From JAOUEA01 sp963825635 (GTDB taxonomy: Bacteria; Actinomycetota; UBA4738; HRBIN12), in NCBI GenBank assembly GCA_963825635.1, contig CAWGTU010000003.1, positions 186,001 to 250,000 on the forward strand: a DNA stretch of 64,000 bases, given 5' to 3'. Below the pieces are notes generated by a model. It did no database searches, had not been told where the DNA came from, and saw only the letters and a list, made by a program, of their open reading frames with translations. Shown here piece after piece: positions 35,169 to 44,372 of the stretch (position 1 is its first letter; every line of letters starts with the position of its first letter). Position numbers and translations under genes: made by a program.

Positions 35169-36470
35169 GTGCAGCTCTCTCGCGTGCGGGACCGGCTCCG
35201 CTCCAGCCTGTGGTTCGTGCCGGCGGTCTTCGAGGTCGCCGCCGTGCTGCTCGCCGTGGTGCTGGTCCGGCTCGACCGCGAACTCGAGGCCTCGACCCTG
35301 GTGGGGTTCGGAGGCGGCGCCGAGAGCGCGCGATCGGTGCTGTCGACGGTCGCCGCCTCGACGATCACGTTCGCCGGCCTCGTCTTCTCGATCACGGTGC
35401 TCGCGCTCCAGCTCGCGAGCGGGCAGTACTCGCCTCGCGTGCTTCGGACCTTCCTCCGCGACCGCACGAGCAAGGTCACGCTCGGCATCACGATCGGCAC
35501 GTTCACGTACTCCCTGCTCGTGCTGCAATCGGTCCGATCCGAGGACGGCGCGGGTGGGGTGTTCGTGCCGTCGGTCGCCGTCTCGGCTTCGCTCGTGCTC
35601 GCGATCGTCGCCGTCGGCGCGTTCATCCAGTACATCAACCACATCAGCCAGTCGATCCAGGTGTCGAGGATCCTCGACGCCGTGGCCACGGAGACGAGCG
35701 ATGCGATCCGCCGGCTCCGCGACCGTGAGCCCGGAGCCCCCCCGCCCCCCGCATCGGCGTGGGTCGACGAGGTGGCCGCGGATCACGACGGCGTCGTCGT
35801 CGGGGTCGACGAAGAGGCTCTCGCGGAGTTGGCGGCCTCGGTGCCGTGCGAGCTCGAGCTCGTGCCGGCCGTCGGCGATCCGGTCGTCGAGGGCATGCCG
35901 CTCCTCAGGGCCACCGCACCGCTGTCGGAGGAGCGTCTCGACGGCGCTCGGCGTGAGATCGAACTCGCCCCCGAGCGCACGATGCAGCAGGACGTGGCGT
36001 TCGGCCTGCGCCAACTCGTCGACGTCGCCGAACGTGCCTTGTCGCCCGGGGTGAACGACCCCACGACCGCCGTGCAGGCGATCGACCGGGTGCACGGCGC
36101 GCTGCGACGCCTCGCGACGGTACCGCTCGGCCCGCGCTGGGTCGCCGATCGAGAGCACCGACCGCGGGTGTCGGTGAGGGAACCGTCGTGGCCCGACCTC
36201 GTGTCGCTCGGGGTCGACGAGATCCGACGGGCGGGGGCGGGCTCGCTCCAGGTGTCGCGGCGCCTGCGGGCGATGCTCGTCGACCTCTCGAGCGTCGCCC
36301 CCGCACACCGACGCGACCCGATCGAGCGCGAGATGCGCCTGCTCGATGCGTCCGACGCCCGTTCGTTCCCCGACGCTGACGACCTCGGACTCGCGGGCAC
36401 ACCGGATCCGCAGGGCCTGGGCTCTTTCCCCCCCCACGGCGCTCCCGGGGGCGTCAGCCCGCCTTCGTGA
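35169..36470 (+). CDS. DUF2254 membrane protein
   Basis: 433 residues. Four N-terminal helices (SSLWFVPAVFEVAAVLLAV, STVAASTITFAGLVFSITVL and two more up to about residue 160) precede a soluble C-terminal half. The stretch LQLASGQYSPRVLRTFLRDR is characteristic of DUF2254, and the later QDVAFGLRQLVDVAERALSPGVNDPTTA is also typical (each cited within residues 75-300). Function unknown; proposed channel-like or regulator roles are unproven. The 3' end overlaps the convergent pcrA gene by 17 nt. Confidence 0.8.
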   Translation: MQLSRVRDRLRSSLWFVPAVFEVAAVLLAVVLVRLDRELEASTLVGFGGGAESARSVLSTVAASTITFAGLVFSITVLALQLASGQYSPRVLRTFLRDRTSKVTLGITIGTFTYSLLVLQSVRSEDGAGGVFVPSVAVSASLVLAIVAVGAFIQYINHISQSIQVSRILDAVATETSDAIRRLRDREPGAPPPPASAWVDEVAADHDGVVVGVDEEALAELAASVPCELELVPAVGDPVVEGMPLLRATAPLSEERLDGARREIELAPERTMQQDVAFGLRQLVDVAERALSPGVNDPTTAVQAIDRVHGALRRLATVPLGPRWVADREHRPRVSVREPSWPDLVSLGVDEIRRAGAGSLQVSRRLRAMLVDLSSVAPAHRRDPIEREMRLLDASDARSFPDADDLGLAGTPDPQGLGSFPPHGAPGGVSPPS

Positions 36471-38761
36471 GCGGGGCGTAGGCGAGCAACACTCGCTTCT
36501 CCCCCACCTCGGGGAACGAGATCGTGGCCTCGGCACCGTCGCCACCGCCGCTGACGGTCAGCACGATCCCCTCACCCCACCGCTCGTGCACGACCGCGTC
36601 TCCTGCCGCGATCACCGGCGCCTCGCGTGCGGGGACACCCTGGGGCTGCGGCGGCGTCCAGTCCTGCGGTGGACGATCGTCGTCGTCGTGCTCGCGCCGC
36701 CCGCCGATCACACGCCCGCCGCCGCGGCCCGCCCCCGGATAGCCGCCGGCTGCCGAGCCCCGCCCGGCCTGGCGTCCACCCGTGTACCGCCCTCCGTACC
36801 CGGTCGCGGCTCCCTCGCTCTCCCGCACGTCGAAGAGGTGCTCGGGCATCTCCCCGAGGAACCGTGAGGGCGGGTTGTACTGCGTCTGCCCGTAGATCGT
36901 GCGGCTCCACGCGTGCGTGAGGTAGAGGCGCTGCTGAGCGCGCGTGATGCCCACGTACGCGAGCCGCCGCTCCTCCTCGAGGGCCGCGGCGTCGGTCATC
37001 GAGCGGAAGTGGGGGAAGATGCCGTCCTCCATCCCGACGATGAACACGACCGGGAACTCGAGCCCCTTCGCGATGTGCAGCGTCATCAGGGTCACGCTCG
37101 AGGCGTCCTCGTCGTACTCGTCCTGCTCCCCGATCAGCGAGACCTGCTCGAGGAACGGCTCGAGGCCGGCGTCGGGCTCGCGCGTCAGCAGCTCGGCCGC
37201 CACCCCTCCCAGCTCCTGGATGTTCTCGATGCGACCCTGCGCGTCGACCGTGCGCTCCTCCTCGAGCTCGCCGAGGTAGCCCGACTCGATCGCGGCGAAC
37301 TCGACCATGCGTGCCGGTCCGGCGCCGTCGTCGTGATGACGCCGGATCGCCTCCATCACCGTGTTGAAGCCCGCCACGGCGCCCTTCGCCCGCGTCTGCA
37401 GCACCGCGATCTCGTCGATGCGACGGCACGCCTCGACCACGTCGATCCCCTCGGTGTCGGCGAAGGACTCGAGCGCGGCGACCGTGGCGTCGCCGATGCC
37501 CCGCTTCGGGGTGTTCACGACGCGCCGGAACGAGATCACGTCCTGCGGATTGACCAGCAGGCGCAGGTACGCGAGCACGTCCTTGATCTCCTTGCGCTGG
37601 TAGAACCGCACGCCGCCGAAGACGCGGTAGTTCGTGCCCACGCGCATCAGCACGTCCTCGAGCACGCGCGACTGCGCGTTCGTGCGGTAGAAGACCGCCA
37701 CGTCGGAGAGCCGGAACCCCTCGGTCTCGCGCAGGCGCTCGATCTCGTCGACGACGAAGAACGCCTCCTCGTGCTCGTCGTCGGCGCGGAACCGCACGAT
37801 CAGCTCCCCCGAGCCCGCCTCGGTCCACAGCGCCTTCGGCTTGCGCTGCTGGTTGTGTTCGATCAGGGCGTTCGCGGCCTCCAGGATGTTCTGCGTGGAG
37901 CGGTAGTTCTGCTCCATCAGGAAGACGGTGGCATCGGGGTAGTCGCGCTCGAAGTCGAGCATGTTCTGGATCGTGGCGCCGCGCCAGGAGTACACCCCCT
38001 GGTCGGCGTCGCCGACGACGCAGACGTTGCGGTGCTTCGCGGCGAGCAGGTTCACGAGCTCGTACTGCGCCCGGTTCGTGTCCTGGTACTCGTCGACCAT
38101 CAGGTACGGGAACCGCTCCTGGTAGTGCTCGAGCACCTCCGGGTGCTCGCGGAACAGCCGCACGGTCTCGGTGATCAGGTCGTCGAAGTCGAGGGCGCCC
38201 GGCCTCGCGCTTGCGCCGCTCGTAGGCGTGGTAGACCTTCGCGATCGTCTCCTCGTAGAAGTTGCTCGCCATGCTCGCGAAGTCGTCGGGTCCGATCACC
38301 CGGTCCTTCGCGCTCGAGATCGCGCTCGCCATCGCCTTCGGCGGGAAGCGCTTCGGATCGAGGTCGAGGTCTTTCAGGATGCCGGCGATCAGCCGCTCGG
38401 TGTCGCCGTCGTCGTAGATCGTGAACCCGCTCGGCACCCCGAGATGGGTGTGCTCGCGCCTCAGCAGGCGAGCGCACGTCGAGTGGAACGTGAGGATCCA
38501 CATGCCACGGGTGACCCGCTCCCCCAGCATGCCCTCGACCCGCTCGGCCATCTCGCGCGCGGCCTTGTTCGTGAACGTGATCGCGAGGATCTCGAAGGGC
38601 GAGACGCCGTGCTCCCTGATCAGGTAGGCGATCCGATGCGTGAGCGCCCGGGTCTTGCCGCTGCCCGCGCCGGCCACGATCAGCACCGGCCCCTCGGTGT
38701 GCAGGACCGCCTCGGTCTGGATGTCGTTCAGGCCCTCGAGCAGGGGGGAGACGGCGTTCAC
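36454..38761 (-). CDS. pcrA: UvrD/PcrA-type superfamily 1 DNA helicase, frame interrupted near 38200
   Basis: About 768 residues once repaired; 3'-5' helicase for repair and replication restart. Seen are GLNDIQTEAV (Q motif), GAGSGKTRALTHRI (Walker A), MVDEYQDTN (motif II), GDADQGVYSWRGA (motif III), TLHIAKGLEFPVVF and VGITRAQQRLYL (motif VI). The C-terminus has a Gly/Arg-rich linker and the Tudor-like GDAVVHERWGEGIV that binds RNA polymerase in PcrA. The frame breaks after ERRKREAG; removing one base in the CCC at 38198-38200 restores ALDFDDLITETVRLF. GTG at 38761 has TACACT 7 nt upstream. Confidence 0.92.
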
Positions 38762-38768
38762 GGGCGTC

Positions 38769-38774
38769 AGTGTA
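38769..38774 (-). promoter_or_regulatory. Leaderless -10 (TACACT) before pcrA
   Basis: TACACT on the minus strand ends 7 nt before the pcrA GTG. It lies within 40 nt of the divergent sortase -10. Confidence 0.5.
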
Positions 38775-38807
38775 GGAGGGATGGGCGACGCAAGGCCCGA
38801 GCGACGG

Positions 38808-38813
38808 TACCGT
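38808..38813 (+). promoter_or_regulatory. Leaderless -10 (TACCGT) before the sortase
   Basis: TACCGT ends 7 nt before the GTG at 38821; no ribosome site precedes the start. Confidence 0.5.
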
Positions 38814-38820
38814 TGGTTCC

Positions 38821-39459
38821 GTGACGGCCGAGACGACATCGCCGACCGAGCCGCGAGGCGGCTGGCGCTCGCTGGTGCACTGGTTCGGCATGGCCTGTCT
38901 CATGGTGGCGGCAGGGTTCGCCGGGTACATCGCCTGGTCGCTGTGGGGCACCGGGCTCCACACGGCGCAGGCGCAGGACCGACTTCGGACGGAGTTCCAG
39001 CAGGAGCTGGAGGCCGAGCCGGCAGACCCGTCGACGGCGACCGAGCTCGTGCCGCTCGGCGACGCGTACGCGCAGCTGCTGATCCCGGCGATCGACGTGA
39101 ACTTCATGGTCGTGCAGGGAACCGGCTACGAGGATCTGAAGGACGGCCCCGGCCACTACCCCGACACCGCCGACCCGTGGGACGAGACCGGCCGGGTCGG
39201 CATCGCGGGACACCGCACGACGTACCAGGCCCCGTTCTTCAACCTCGAAGAGCTCGAGCGGGGCGACGAGATCACGCTGCGCACGAGGTACGGCTCGTTC
39301 GCCTACGAGGTCGATCGGGTCTTCGTGATCCCGTCGGGCGGCTCCGGACGGGTGCTCGTGCAGACGCCGAAGCCGACGCTCGTGCTCACGACGTGCAACC
39401 CGAAGTACTCGAGCGCCGAGCGCCTGATCGTCACGGCGCGACGCGTCTCCGAGAGCTAG
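38821..39459 (+). CDS. srtE: Class E sortase
   Basis: 212 residues. A short cytoplasmic tail and one helix (about 19-43) anchor the N-terminus; the extracellular domain follows. Catalytic residues are His131 (GIAGHRTTY), Cys192 (LVLTTCNPKYSS) and Arg201 (SAERLIV). The TTCNP signature is that of class E housekeeping sortases of high-GC actinobacteria, which usually recognise LAxTG-type signals. No sorting-signal substrate was found in this window. Expressed divergently from pcrA; starts are 59 bp apart. Confidence 0.9.
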   Translation: MTAETTSPTEPRGGWRSLVHWFGMACLMVAAGFAGYIAWSLWGTGLHTAQAQDRLRTEFQQELEAEPADPSTATELVPLGDAYAQLLIPAIDVNFMVVQGTGYEDLKDGPGHYPDTADPWDETGRVGIAGHRTTYQAPFFNLEELERGDEITLRTRYGSFAYEVDRVFVIPSGGSGRVLVQTPKPTLVLTTCNPKYSSAERLIVTARRVSES

Positions 39460-39896
39460 CGGTCGAGCGGCCCGTCGAACGGCGACGGAGCCTGCATCGG
39501 CAGGAAGTCGGCGAGCCCGTCGTCGGCGTTCGAGACGAGGGCGCCGAGCGCGACCGGTTGCTCGGCCCCCGGACGCCGCAGCCCCACGACCAGCTCGAGC
39601 CCGGCCGCCTCGACGAGCCGCATGAGCGATCGGATCGTGGGCAGGCGGTTCCCCGTCTCTATCGCGGTCACGGCGTTCTGCGACGTCCCGGCTCGCGATG
39701 CGAGCGCTCGCTGCGAGAGGCCGGTCAACTCGCGCGCCGAGAGGACCAACTCCCCCACTCCGAGTGACGAGAGAGCGTGCGCGTTCGGCGGGGTGGCGGC
39801 GGTCGCCAGCTCGGCCGCCAGCAGGGCCGTGAAGTCCGGCAGACCGCGGGCCGCGAGCTCGGGATCGGGATGAGGACTCGTTGGCGCCGACACCAC
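39456..39896 (-). CDS. XRE-family HTH regulator with twin operator sites
   Basis: 146 residues if GTG 39896 is used; a GTG at 39977 would add 27. The HTH is GELVLSARELTGLSQRALAS followed by RAGTSQNAVTAIETGNRLPT (residues about 60-100), a Cro/C1-type fold. A C-terminal tail of about 40 residues follows. Both possible starts fall around two identical palindromes (39888-39907, 39938-39957), one of which overlaps GTG 39896, so self-repression is likely. The gene follows guaA and overlaps the sortase stop tail to tail. A toxin partner was not seen. Confidence 0.72.
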   Translation of the reverse strand: MVSAPTSPHPDPELAARGLPDFTALLAAELATAATPPNAHALSSLGVGELVLSARELTGLSQRALASRAGTSQNAVTAIETGNRLPTIRSLMRLVEAAGLELVVGLRRPGAEQPVALGALVSNADDGLADFLPMQAPSPFDGPLDR

Positions 39897-39907
39897 TATC
39901 GGTGTCA
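39888..39907. promoter_or_regulatory. Operator copy 1 (palindrome GACACC-N6-GGTGTC)
   Basis: CGACACCACTATCGGTGTCA, with 6-bp inverted arms around ACTATC. It overlaps the preferred start of the XRE gene. Read on the minus strand it also contains TTGACA. Confidence 0.6.
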
Positions 39908-39937
39908 AAGACGGGGCGAGCGCACTCGCAACCCGAT

Positions 39938-39957
39938 CGACACCACTATCGGTGTCA
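39938..39957. promoter_or_regulatory. Operator copy 2 (identical palindrome, 50 bp away)
   Basis: The same 20-nt sequence repeated exactly 50 bp from copy 1, about five helical turns, which would put two dimers on nearly the same DNA face. Confidence 0.6.
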
Positions 39958-40005
39958 CCTCGATCCCGGTCCCTCACCGGCCGAGCGTACGCGGACGCGC
40001 CGACA

Positions 40006-41565
40006 TCACTCCCACTCGATCGTGCCGGGCGGCTTTGCTCGTGATGTCGTAGGCCACCCGGTTCACGCCCGGCACCTCGCGCACGATGCGCGACGCGATC
40101 CGGTCGAGCACGTCGTCGGGCAGGCGCGCCCAATCCGCCGTCATCGCGTCCTCGCTCGTGACGGCCCGCACGATCACCGGGTTCTCGTAGGTGCGCCCGT
40201 CGCCCATCACGCCCACGCTCTGCACGTCGGCGAGCAACACGCAGAACGCCTGCCACGTCTCCCGATCCAGGCCCGCCAGCTTGATCTCCTCGCGCACCAC
40301 GGCGTCGGCCCCTCGCACCTTCGCGAGGTTGTCTGCGTTGACCTCCCCCACGATGCGCACCGCGAGCCCCGGCCCCGGGAACGGCTGGCGCTGCACGATC
40401 TCCTCCGGCAACCCGAGCTCGGCCCCGACCGCCCGCACCTCGTCCTTGAACAGGTCCCGCAACGGCTCGACGAGCTCGAACGTCATGTCCTCGGGCAGCC
40501 CGCCGACGTTGTGATGGCTCTTGATGTTGGCCGCGGTCTTCGATCCCGACTCGATCACGTCGGGGTACAGCGTTCCCTGCACGAGGAACCGTGCATCGGC
40601 GTGCTCGCGCGCGACCTCCTCGAACACCCGGATGAACTCCTCGCCGATCGTCTTGCGCTTCACCTCGGGGTCGACGACTCCGGCCAGTCGGCCGAGGAAC
40701 CGATCCGCCGCCTTCACGTGCACGAGCGGCACCTGGAAGTGCCGGGCGAACGTCTCCTCGACCTGGTCCGGCTCGCCCTCTCGGTTGAGGCCGTGGTCGA
40801 CGAAGACGCACGTGAGCTGGTCGCCGACCGCACGGTGCACGAGCAAGCGCCGCCACCGCGGAGTCAACACCGCCGCTCAACGCGCAGAGCACGTGGGCCT
40901 CCGCCCACCTGCGCCCGGATGCGCGCCACCTGGTCGTCGATGATGTTCGTCGGCGTCCAGTCGGGCAGCAGGTCGCACCCGTCGTAGAGGAACCGCTTCA
41001 TCACGGCCTGACCGTGGGCGGTGTGCGTGACCTCTGGGTGGAACTGCACGGCGTACATGCCGCGCGACGGGTCCTCCATCGCCGCGATAGGGATCTGCTG
41101 GGTGGCCGCGGTCACCCGGAAGCCCTCGGGTGCGCGCGTCACCGCGTCGCCGTGCGACATCCACACGGTGTCGCTGGCGGGCAGGTCCTGCAGCAGCACG
41201 CCGCCGCCCCGCTCGTCGAGGGACAACGACGTCGCCCCGTACTCGCGCTGACCGGTCGCGGCGACCTCTCCTCCGAGCGCCCGGGCCATCAGCTGATGGC
41301 CGTAGCAGATGCCGAGCACCGGCACCCCGAGCTCGAACAACCCCGGATCGACCTGTGGCGCGCCGTCCGCGTAGACCGAGGCCGGTCCCCCGCTCAGGAT
41401 CAGCCCGGCGGGCCTGCGGGCACGCACCTCGTCGGCCGTCACGTCGTGCGCCACGATCTCGGAGTAGACGTGCGCCTCGCGCACGCGGCGAGCGATCAGC
41501 TGGGCGTACTGCGCGCCGAGGTCCACGACGAGGACCGGGCGCGGGGCGTCGGCGCGAACGCTCAG
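40006..41565 (-). CDS. guaA: GMP synthase (glutamine-hydrolysing), three frame interruptions
   Basis: About 518 residues once repaired; converts XMP to GMP. The amidotransferase half has VDLGAQYAQLIARRVREA, GVPVLGICYGHQLMA with the catalytic Cys, and AVQFHPEVTHT with the His. The synthetase half has CALSGGVDSAVAAL (PP-loop), RQPFPGPGLAVRI and a C-terminus that reads YDITSKPPGTIEWE after repair. Extra bases are inferred near 40898, 40845 and in TTT 40034-40036. The start is unclear: a CTG at 41565 overlaps the guaB3 TGA (CTGA); a GTG at 41526 would cut into the conserved strand. Confidence 0.9.
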
Positions 41566-42722
41566 TGGCCCATCCCCACGCGCTGTTGCGTCTGGTAGCT
41601 CTTGCCCTCGGTCTTGATCGACGGCGCGATCACGAGCTCGGCCTTCTGGAACTCCTTGATCGTCTCGTAGCCGGTGGTCGCCATCGAGGTGGCCAGGGCG
41701 CCGAACAGGTTGAACGTGCCGTCGTTCTCGTGAGCCGGGCCCATGAGGATCTCCTCGATCGAGGCGACCTGCTGGGTCTTGACCCTCGCGCCACGCGGCA
41801 GCGTCGGGTGGAACGTCGCCATGCCCCAGTGGTACCCGCGACCCGGCGCCTCGTACGCGCGCGTCATCGGCGACCCGATCATCACCGCGTCCGCGCCACA
41901 GGCGATCGCCTTCGCGATATCGCCGCCGGTGCGCATCCCCCCGTCGGCGATCACGTGGCAATACCTGCCGGTCTCGTGCTGGTGCTCGCGTCGTGCCGCC
42001 GCGGCGTCGGCGATCGCCGTGGCCTGCGGCACCCCGATGCCGAGCACGCCCCGGGTCGTGCACGCGTTCCCCGGTCCGACGCCCACGAGCACGCCGACGG
42101 CGCCGGTGCGCATCAGGTGCAGGGCCGTTGCGTACGAGGCGCAGCCGCCCACGATCACCGGGATGTCGAACGACGGGATGAACTCCTTCAGGTTCAGGGG
42201 CTCGTGCTGGCTCGAGACGTGCTCGCCCGAGACGACGGTCCCCTGGATCACCAGCACGTCGAGTCCCGCCTCGAGCACGAGCTTCGCGTACCGCTCCACC
42301 CGCTGCGGCGTGAGCGAGGCGCAGCTCGTGACCCCACCGGCCCTGATCTCCTCGATGCGCCGGCCGATCAGTTCTTCCTTGACGGGCTCGGCGTAGAGCT
42401 CCTGCATGCGCCTCGTCGCCTTCTCGTCGGGCAACGACGCGATCTCCTCGTAGACGGACTCGGGGTCCTCGTACCGTGTCCAGAGCCCCTCGAGGTTGAG
42501 GCATGCGAGTCCGCCGAGCTTGCCGATCTCGATCGCGGTCGACGGGGAGACGGCGGCGTCCATCGCGCTCGCCATCATCGGGAGCGCGAACGTGTACGCG
42601 TCGATCTCCCACTCGATGCTCACGTCCTCGGGGTCCCTCGTTCGACGCGACGGCACGATCGCGACCTCGTCGAACCCGTAGGCCCGACGGGCCGTCTTGC
42701 CGATGCCGATCTCGAACTCCAT
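41562..42722 (-). CDS. guaB3: GuaB3-type IMP dehydrogenase family protein
   Basis: 386 residues. N-terminus EFEIGIGKTARRAYGFDEVA and IVPSRRTRDPEDVSIEWEID are typical of the actinobacterial GuaB3 branch. Further, MMASAMDAAVSP, VGPGNACTTRGVLGIGVPQA (with the Cys loop), VIADGGMRTGGDIAKAIACG, and a C-terminal IKTEGKSYQTQQRVGMGH. No CBS domains. Full IMPDH activity is not established for GuaB3, but the tight pairing with guaA supports a guanylate role. ATG 42722 has GGGGGAAGG upstream. A hairpin lies 37 nt before the start. Confidence 0.85.
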   Translation of the reverse strand: MEFEIGIGKTARRAYGFDEVAIVPSRRTRDPEDVSIEWEIDAYTFALPMMASAMDAAVSPSTAIEIGKLGGLACLNLEGLWTRYEDPESVYEEIASLPDEKATRRMQELYAEPVKEELIGRRIEEIRAGGVTSCASLTPQRVERYAKLVLEAGLDVLVIQGTVVSGEHVSSQHEPLNLKEFIPSFDIPVIVGGCASYATALHLMRTGAVGVLVGVGPGNACTTRGVLGIGVPQATAIADAAAARREHQHETGRYCHVIADGGMRTGGDIAKAIACGADAVMIGSPMTRAYEAPGRGYHWGMATFHPTLPRGARVKTQQVASIEEILMGPAHENDGTFNLFGALATSMATTGYETIKEFQKAELVIAPSIKTEGKSYQTQQRVGMGH

Positions 42723-42758
42723 GCCTTCCCCCACCCCTGGTCTCGGCCCGAAACGCAG

Positions 42759-42786
42759 GACGCCCACCGGTTCCCCGATGGGCGTC
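42759..42786 (-). promoter_or_regulatory. Leader hairpin before guaB3
   Basis: GACGCCCA and TGGGCGTC form a perfect 8-bp stem around a 12-nt loop, 37-64 nt before the guaB3 start. No U-tract follows. It might be an attenuator or protein-binding leader structure; the sequence is not a known purine riboswitch core. Confidence 0.4.
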
Positions 42787-42819
42787 ACTCCCTACATGAC
42801 GGAAGGGTAACAGACGCCC

Positions 42820-44301
42820 TCAGGGCTCCCGCGCGAGAGCGCGGCCGATGCGCTCGGCGACGACCACGGTCGGGATGTTCGTCGTCGCCCGGGGGGTGAC
42901 CGGCATCAGCGACGCGTCGGCGACGACGAGCCCGTCGACGCCGAGCACGTACCCGTCGGCGTCGGTGACCGACCCCATCGCGCACGTGCCCACCGGATGC
43001 CAGTAGTGGATCACCCCCGCCCGGACCGCGTCGCGCAGGTCGTGTCGCGCCGGCGCCGCCGAGCCCGGCTCCACCTCGCGGTCGAGCAGCGACGCGAACG
43101 GCTCGGCGGCGGCGAACGCCCGCGCCAGCTCCACGCCGTCGATCAGCGCCTCGAGGTCGTGACCCTCGGGATCGGTGAGGTAGGCGTGGTCGAGCCTGGG
43201 CGCCGACCCGGGATCGAGGTCGAGGAGCGTCAGCGCACCCCGTGAGCGCGGCGTCAACAGGGCGACGAAGACGCCCACGCGTCCGTCCATCGCGATCTCG
43301 GGGAAGACGTGCAGATCGAAGGGCTCGCCCGCTGCCTGGGCGCGGCCGCTCTCGCCCTTCGCGAACCCCTGCTCGTCGGGGACGGTCCGCCCGGCCGCCT
43401 CGAACGCGGCCGTCCGCCGGCGCAGCTCGTCGCTCGGCGTGAACGACACCTCGAAGCTCGGATGGTCGTGCAGGTTCCGGCCCACCGGCAGATCGGCGAC
43501 GACCGATGCCCCCAGACCCCGAAGGTCGTCGGCCGGCCCGACACCACTGCGAAGGAGCACGGCCGGTGTGCCGTACGTTCCCGCGCTCATCACGACGAGG
43601 TCGGCACGGATCTCGACGGCGCCTTCCGGCCCGAAGACCCGGACGCCGACCGCACGCCCGGCCTCGACGAGCACCCGGTCGACGGCGGTGTCGCCCCACA
43701 CCGTCAGGCCGGCATGCGCCCTGACCGGGTCGAGATAGGCGAACGCGGCGTTCCATCGCACGCCGTCGGGGCTGTTCGAGGGCTCGGCACAGACCCCGAC
43801 GCCCCCGTCGAGCGACTCGAGGTCGTCGACCTCGGGGAAGCCCAGCGATGTGCCGGCCTCGATGAACCCGCGGTGGAACGGCGCGATCTCGTCGTCGGTG
43901 AACCGTCGCACGCGCATGCGCGACGAGGCCTCTCCGAAGAGCGAGAGCAGGTCGTCGGCGCCCCAGCCATCGAGCCCGAGCGAGGACCAGCCGTCGTAGT
44001 CGGCGCGATGTCCCCACGAGACCGTGCACCCGTTGTGGGCCGAGCAGCCGCCGATCACCCGCGCGCGCTCGTACGCGAGCGATCTCCCGGGCAGCTCCTC
44101 GGCAGATGTGTACCCCCAGTCGTGCGAGAGCGGGATCGTGCGGGCGTCGAGCAGCTCGGGGGGCCATCGCCCGTCGGCGAACGCGCCGTGGTCGGGGCCT
44201 GCCTCGAGGACCAGCACGCGTCGTCCGGACTCGACGAGGTGCGCAGCGACCACCGAGCCGGCCGTGCCGCCTCCGCACACGATCACGTCGAACGCGTCCA
44301 C
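42820..44301 (-). CDS. GMC-family FAD oxidoreductase
   Basis: 493 residues. The N-terminal FAD motif is VIVCGGGTAGSVVAAHL. The GMC signature region contains RVIGGCSAHNGCTVSWG, and MSAGTYGTPAVLLRSGVGP is the second signature (each partly quoted). The active-site His is in HYWHPVGTCAMG, with Asn in PRATTNIP. These enzymes oxidise alcohols such as choline or aryl alcohols; the substrate is unknown. GTG at 44301 has TACGCT 7 nt upstream and no ribosome site. Divergent from the glycosyltransferase gene at 44373. Confidence 0.88.
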   Translation of the reverse strand: MDAFDVIVCGGGTAGSVVAAHLVESGRRVLVLEAGPDHGAFADGRWPPELLDARTIPLSHDWGYTSAEELPGRSLAYERARVIGGCSAHNGCTVSWGHRADYDGWSSLGLDGWGADDLLSLFGEASSRMRVRRFTDDEIAPFHRGFIEAGTSLGFPEVDDLESLDGGVGVCAEPSNSPDGVRWNAAFAYLDPVRAHAGLTVWGDTAVDRVLVEAGRAVGVRVFGPEGAVEIRADLVVMSAGTYGTPAVLLRSGVGPADDLRGLGASVVADLPVGRNLHDHPSFEVSFTPSDELRRRTAAFEAAGRTVPDEQGFAKGESGRAQAAGEPFDLHVFPEIAMDGRVGVFVALLTPRSRGALTLLDLDPGSAPRLDHAYLTDPEGHDLEALIDGVELARAFAAAEPFASLLDREVEPGSAAPARHDLRDAVRAGVIHYWHPVGTCAMGSVTDADGYVLGVDGLVVADASLMPVTPRATTNIPTVVVAERIGRALAREP

Positions 44302-44308
44302 GAGGCCC

Positions 44309-44314
44309 AGCGTA
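44309..44314 (-). promoter_or_regulatory. Leaderless -10 (TACGCT) before the GMC oxidoreductase
   Basis: TACGCT on the minus strand ends 7 nt before the GTG at 44301. Confidence 0.5.
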
Positions 44315-44372
44315 GCCCTCCCACTTCGCCGAGGTTCACGCGTTCGACGCCTCGGGAGGTCATGATGCTGCG

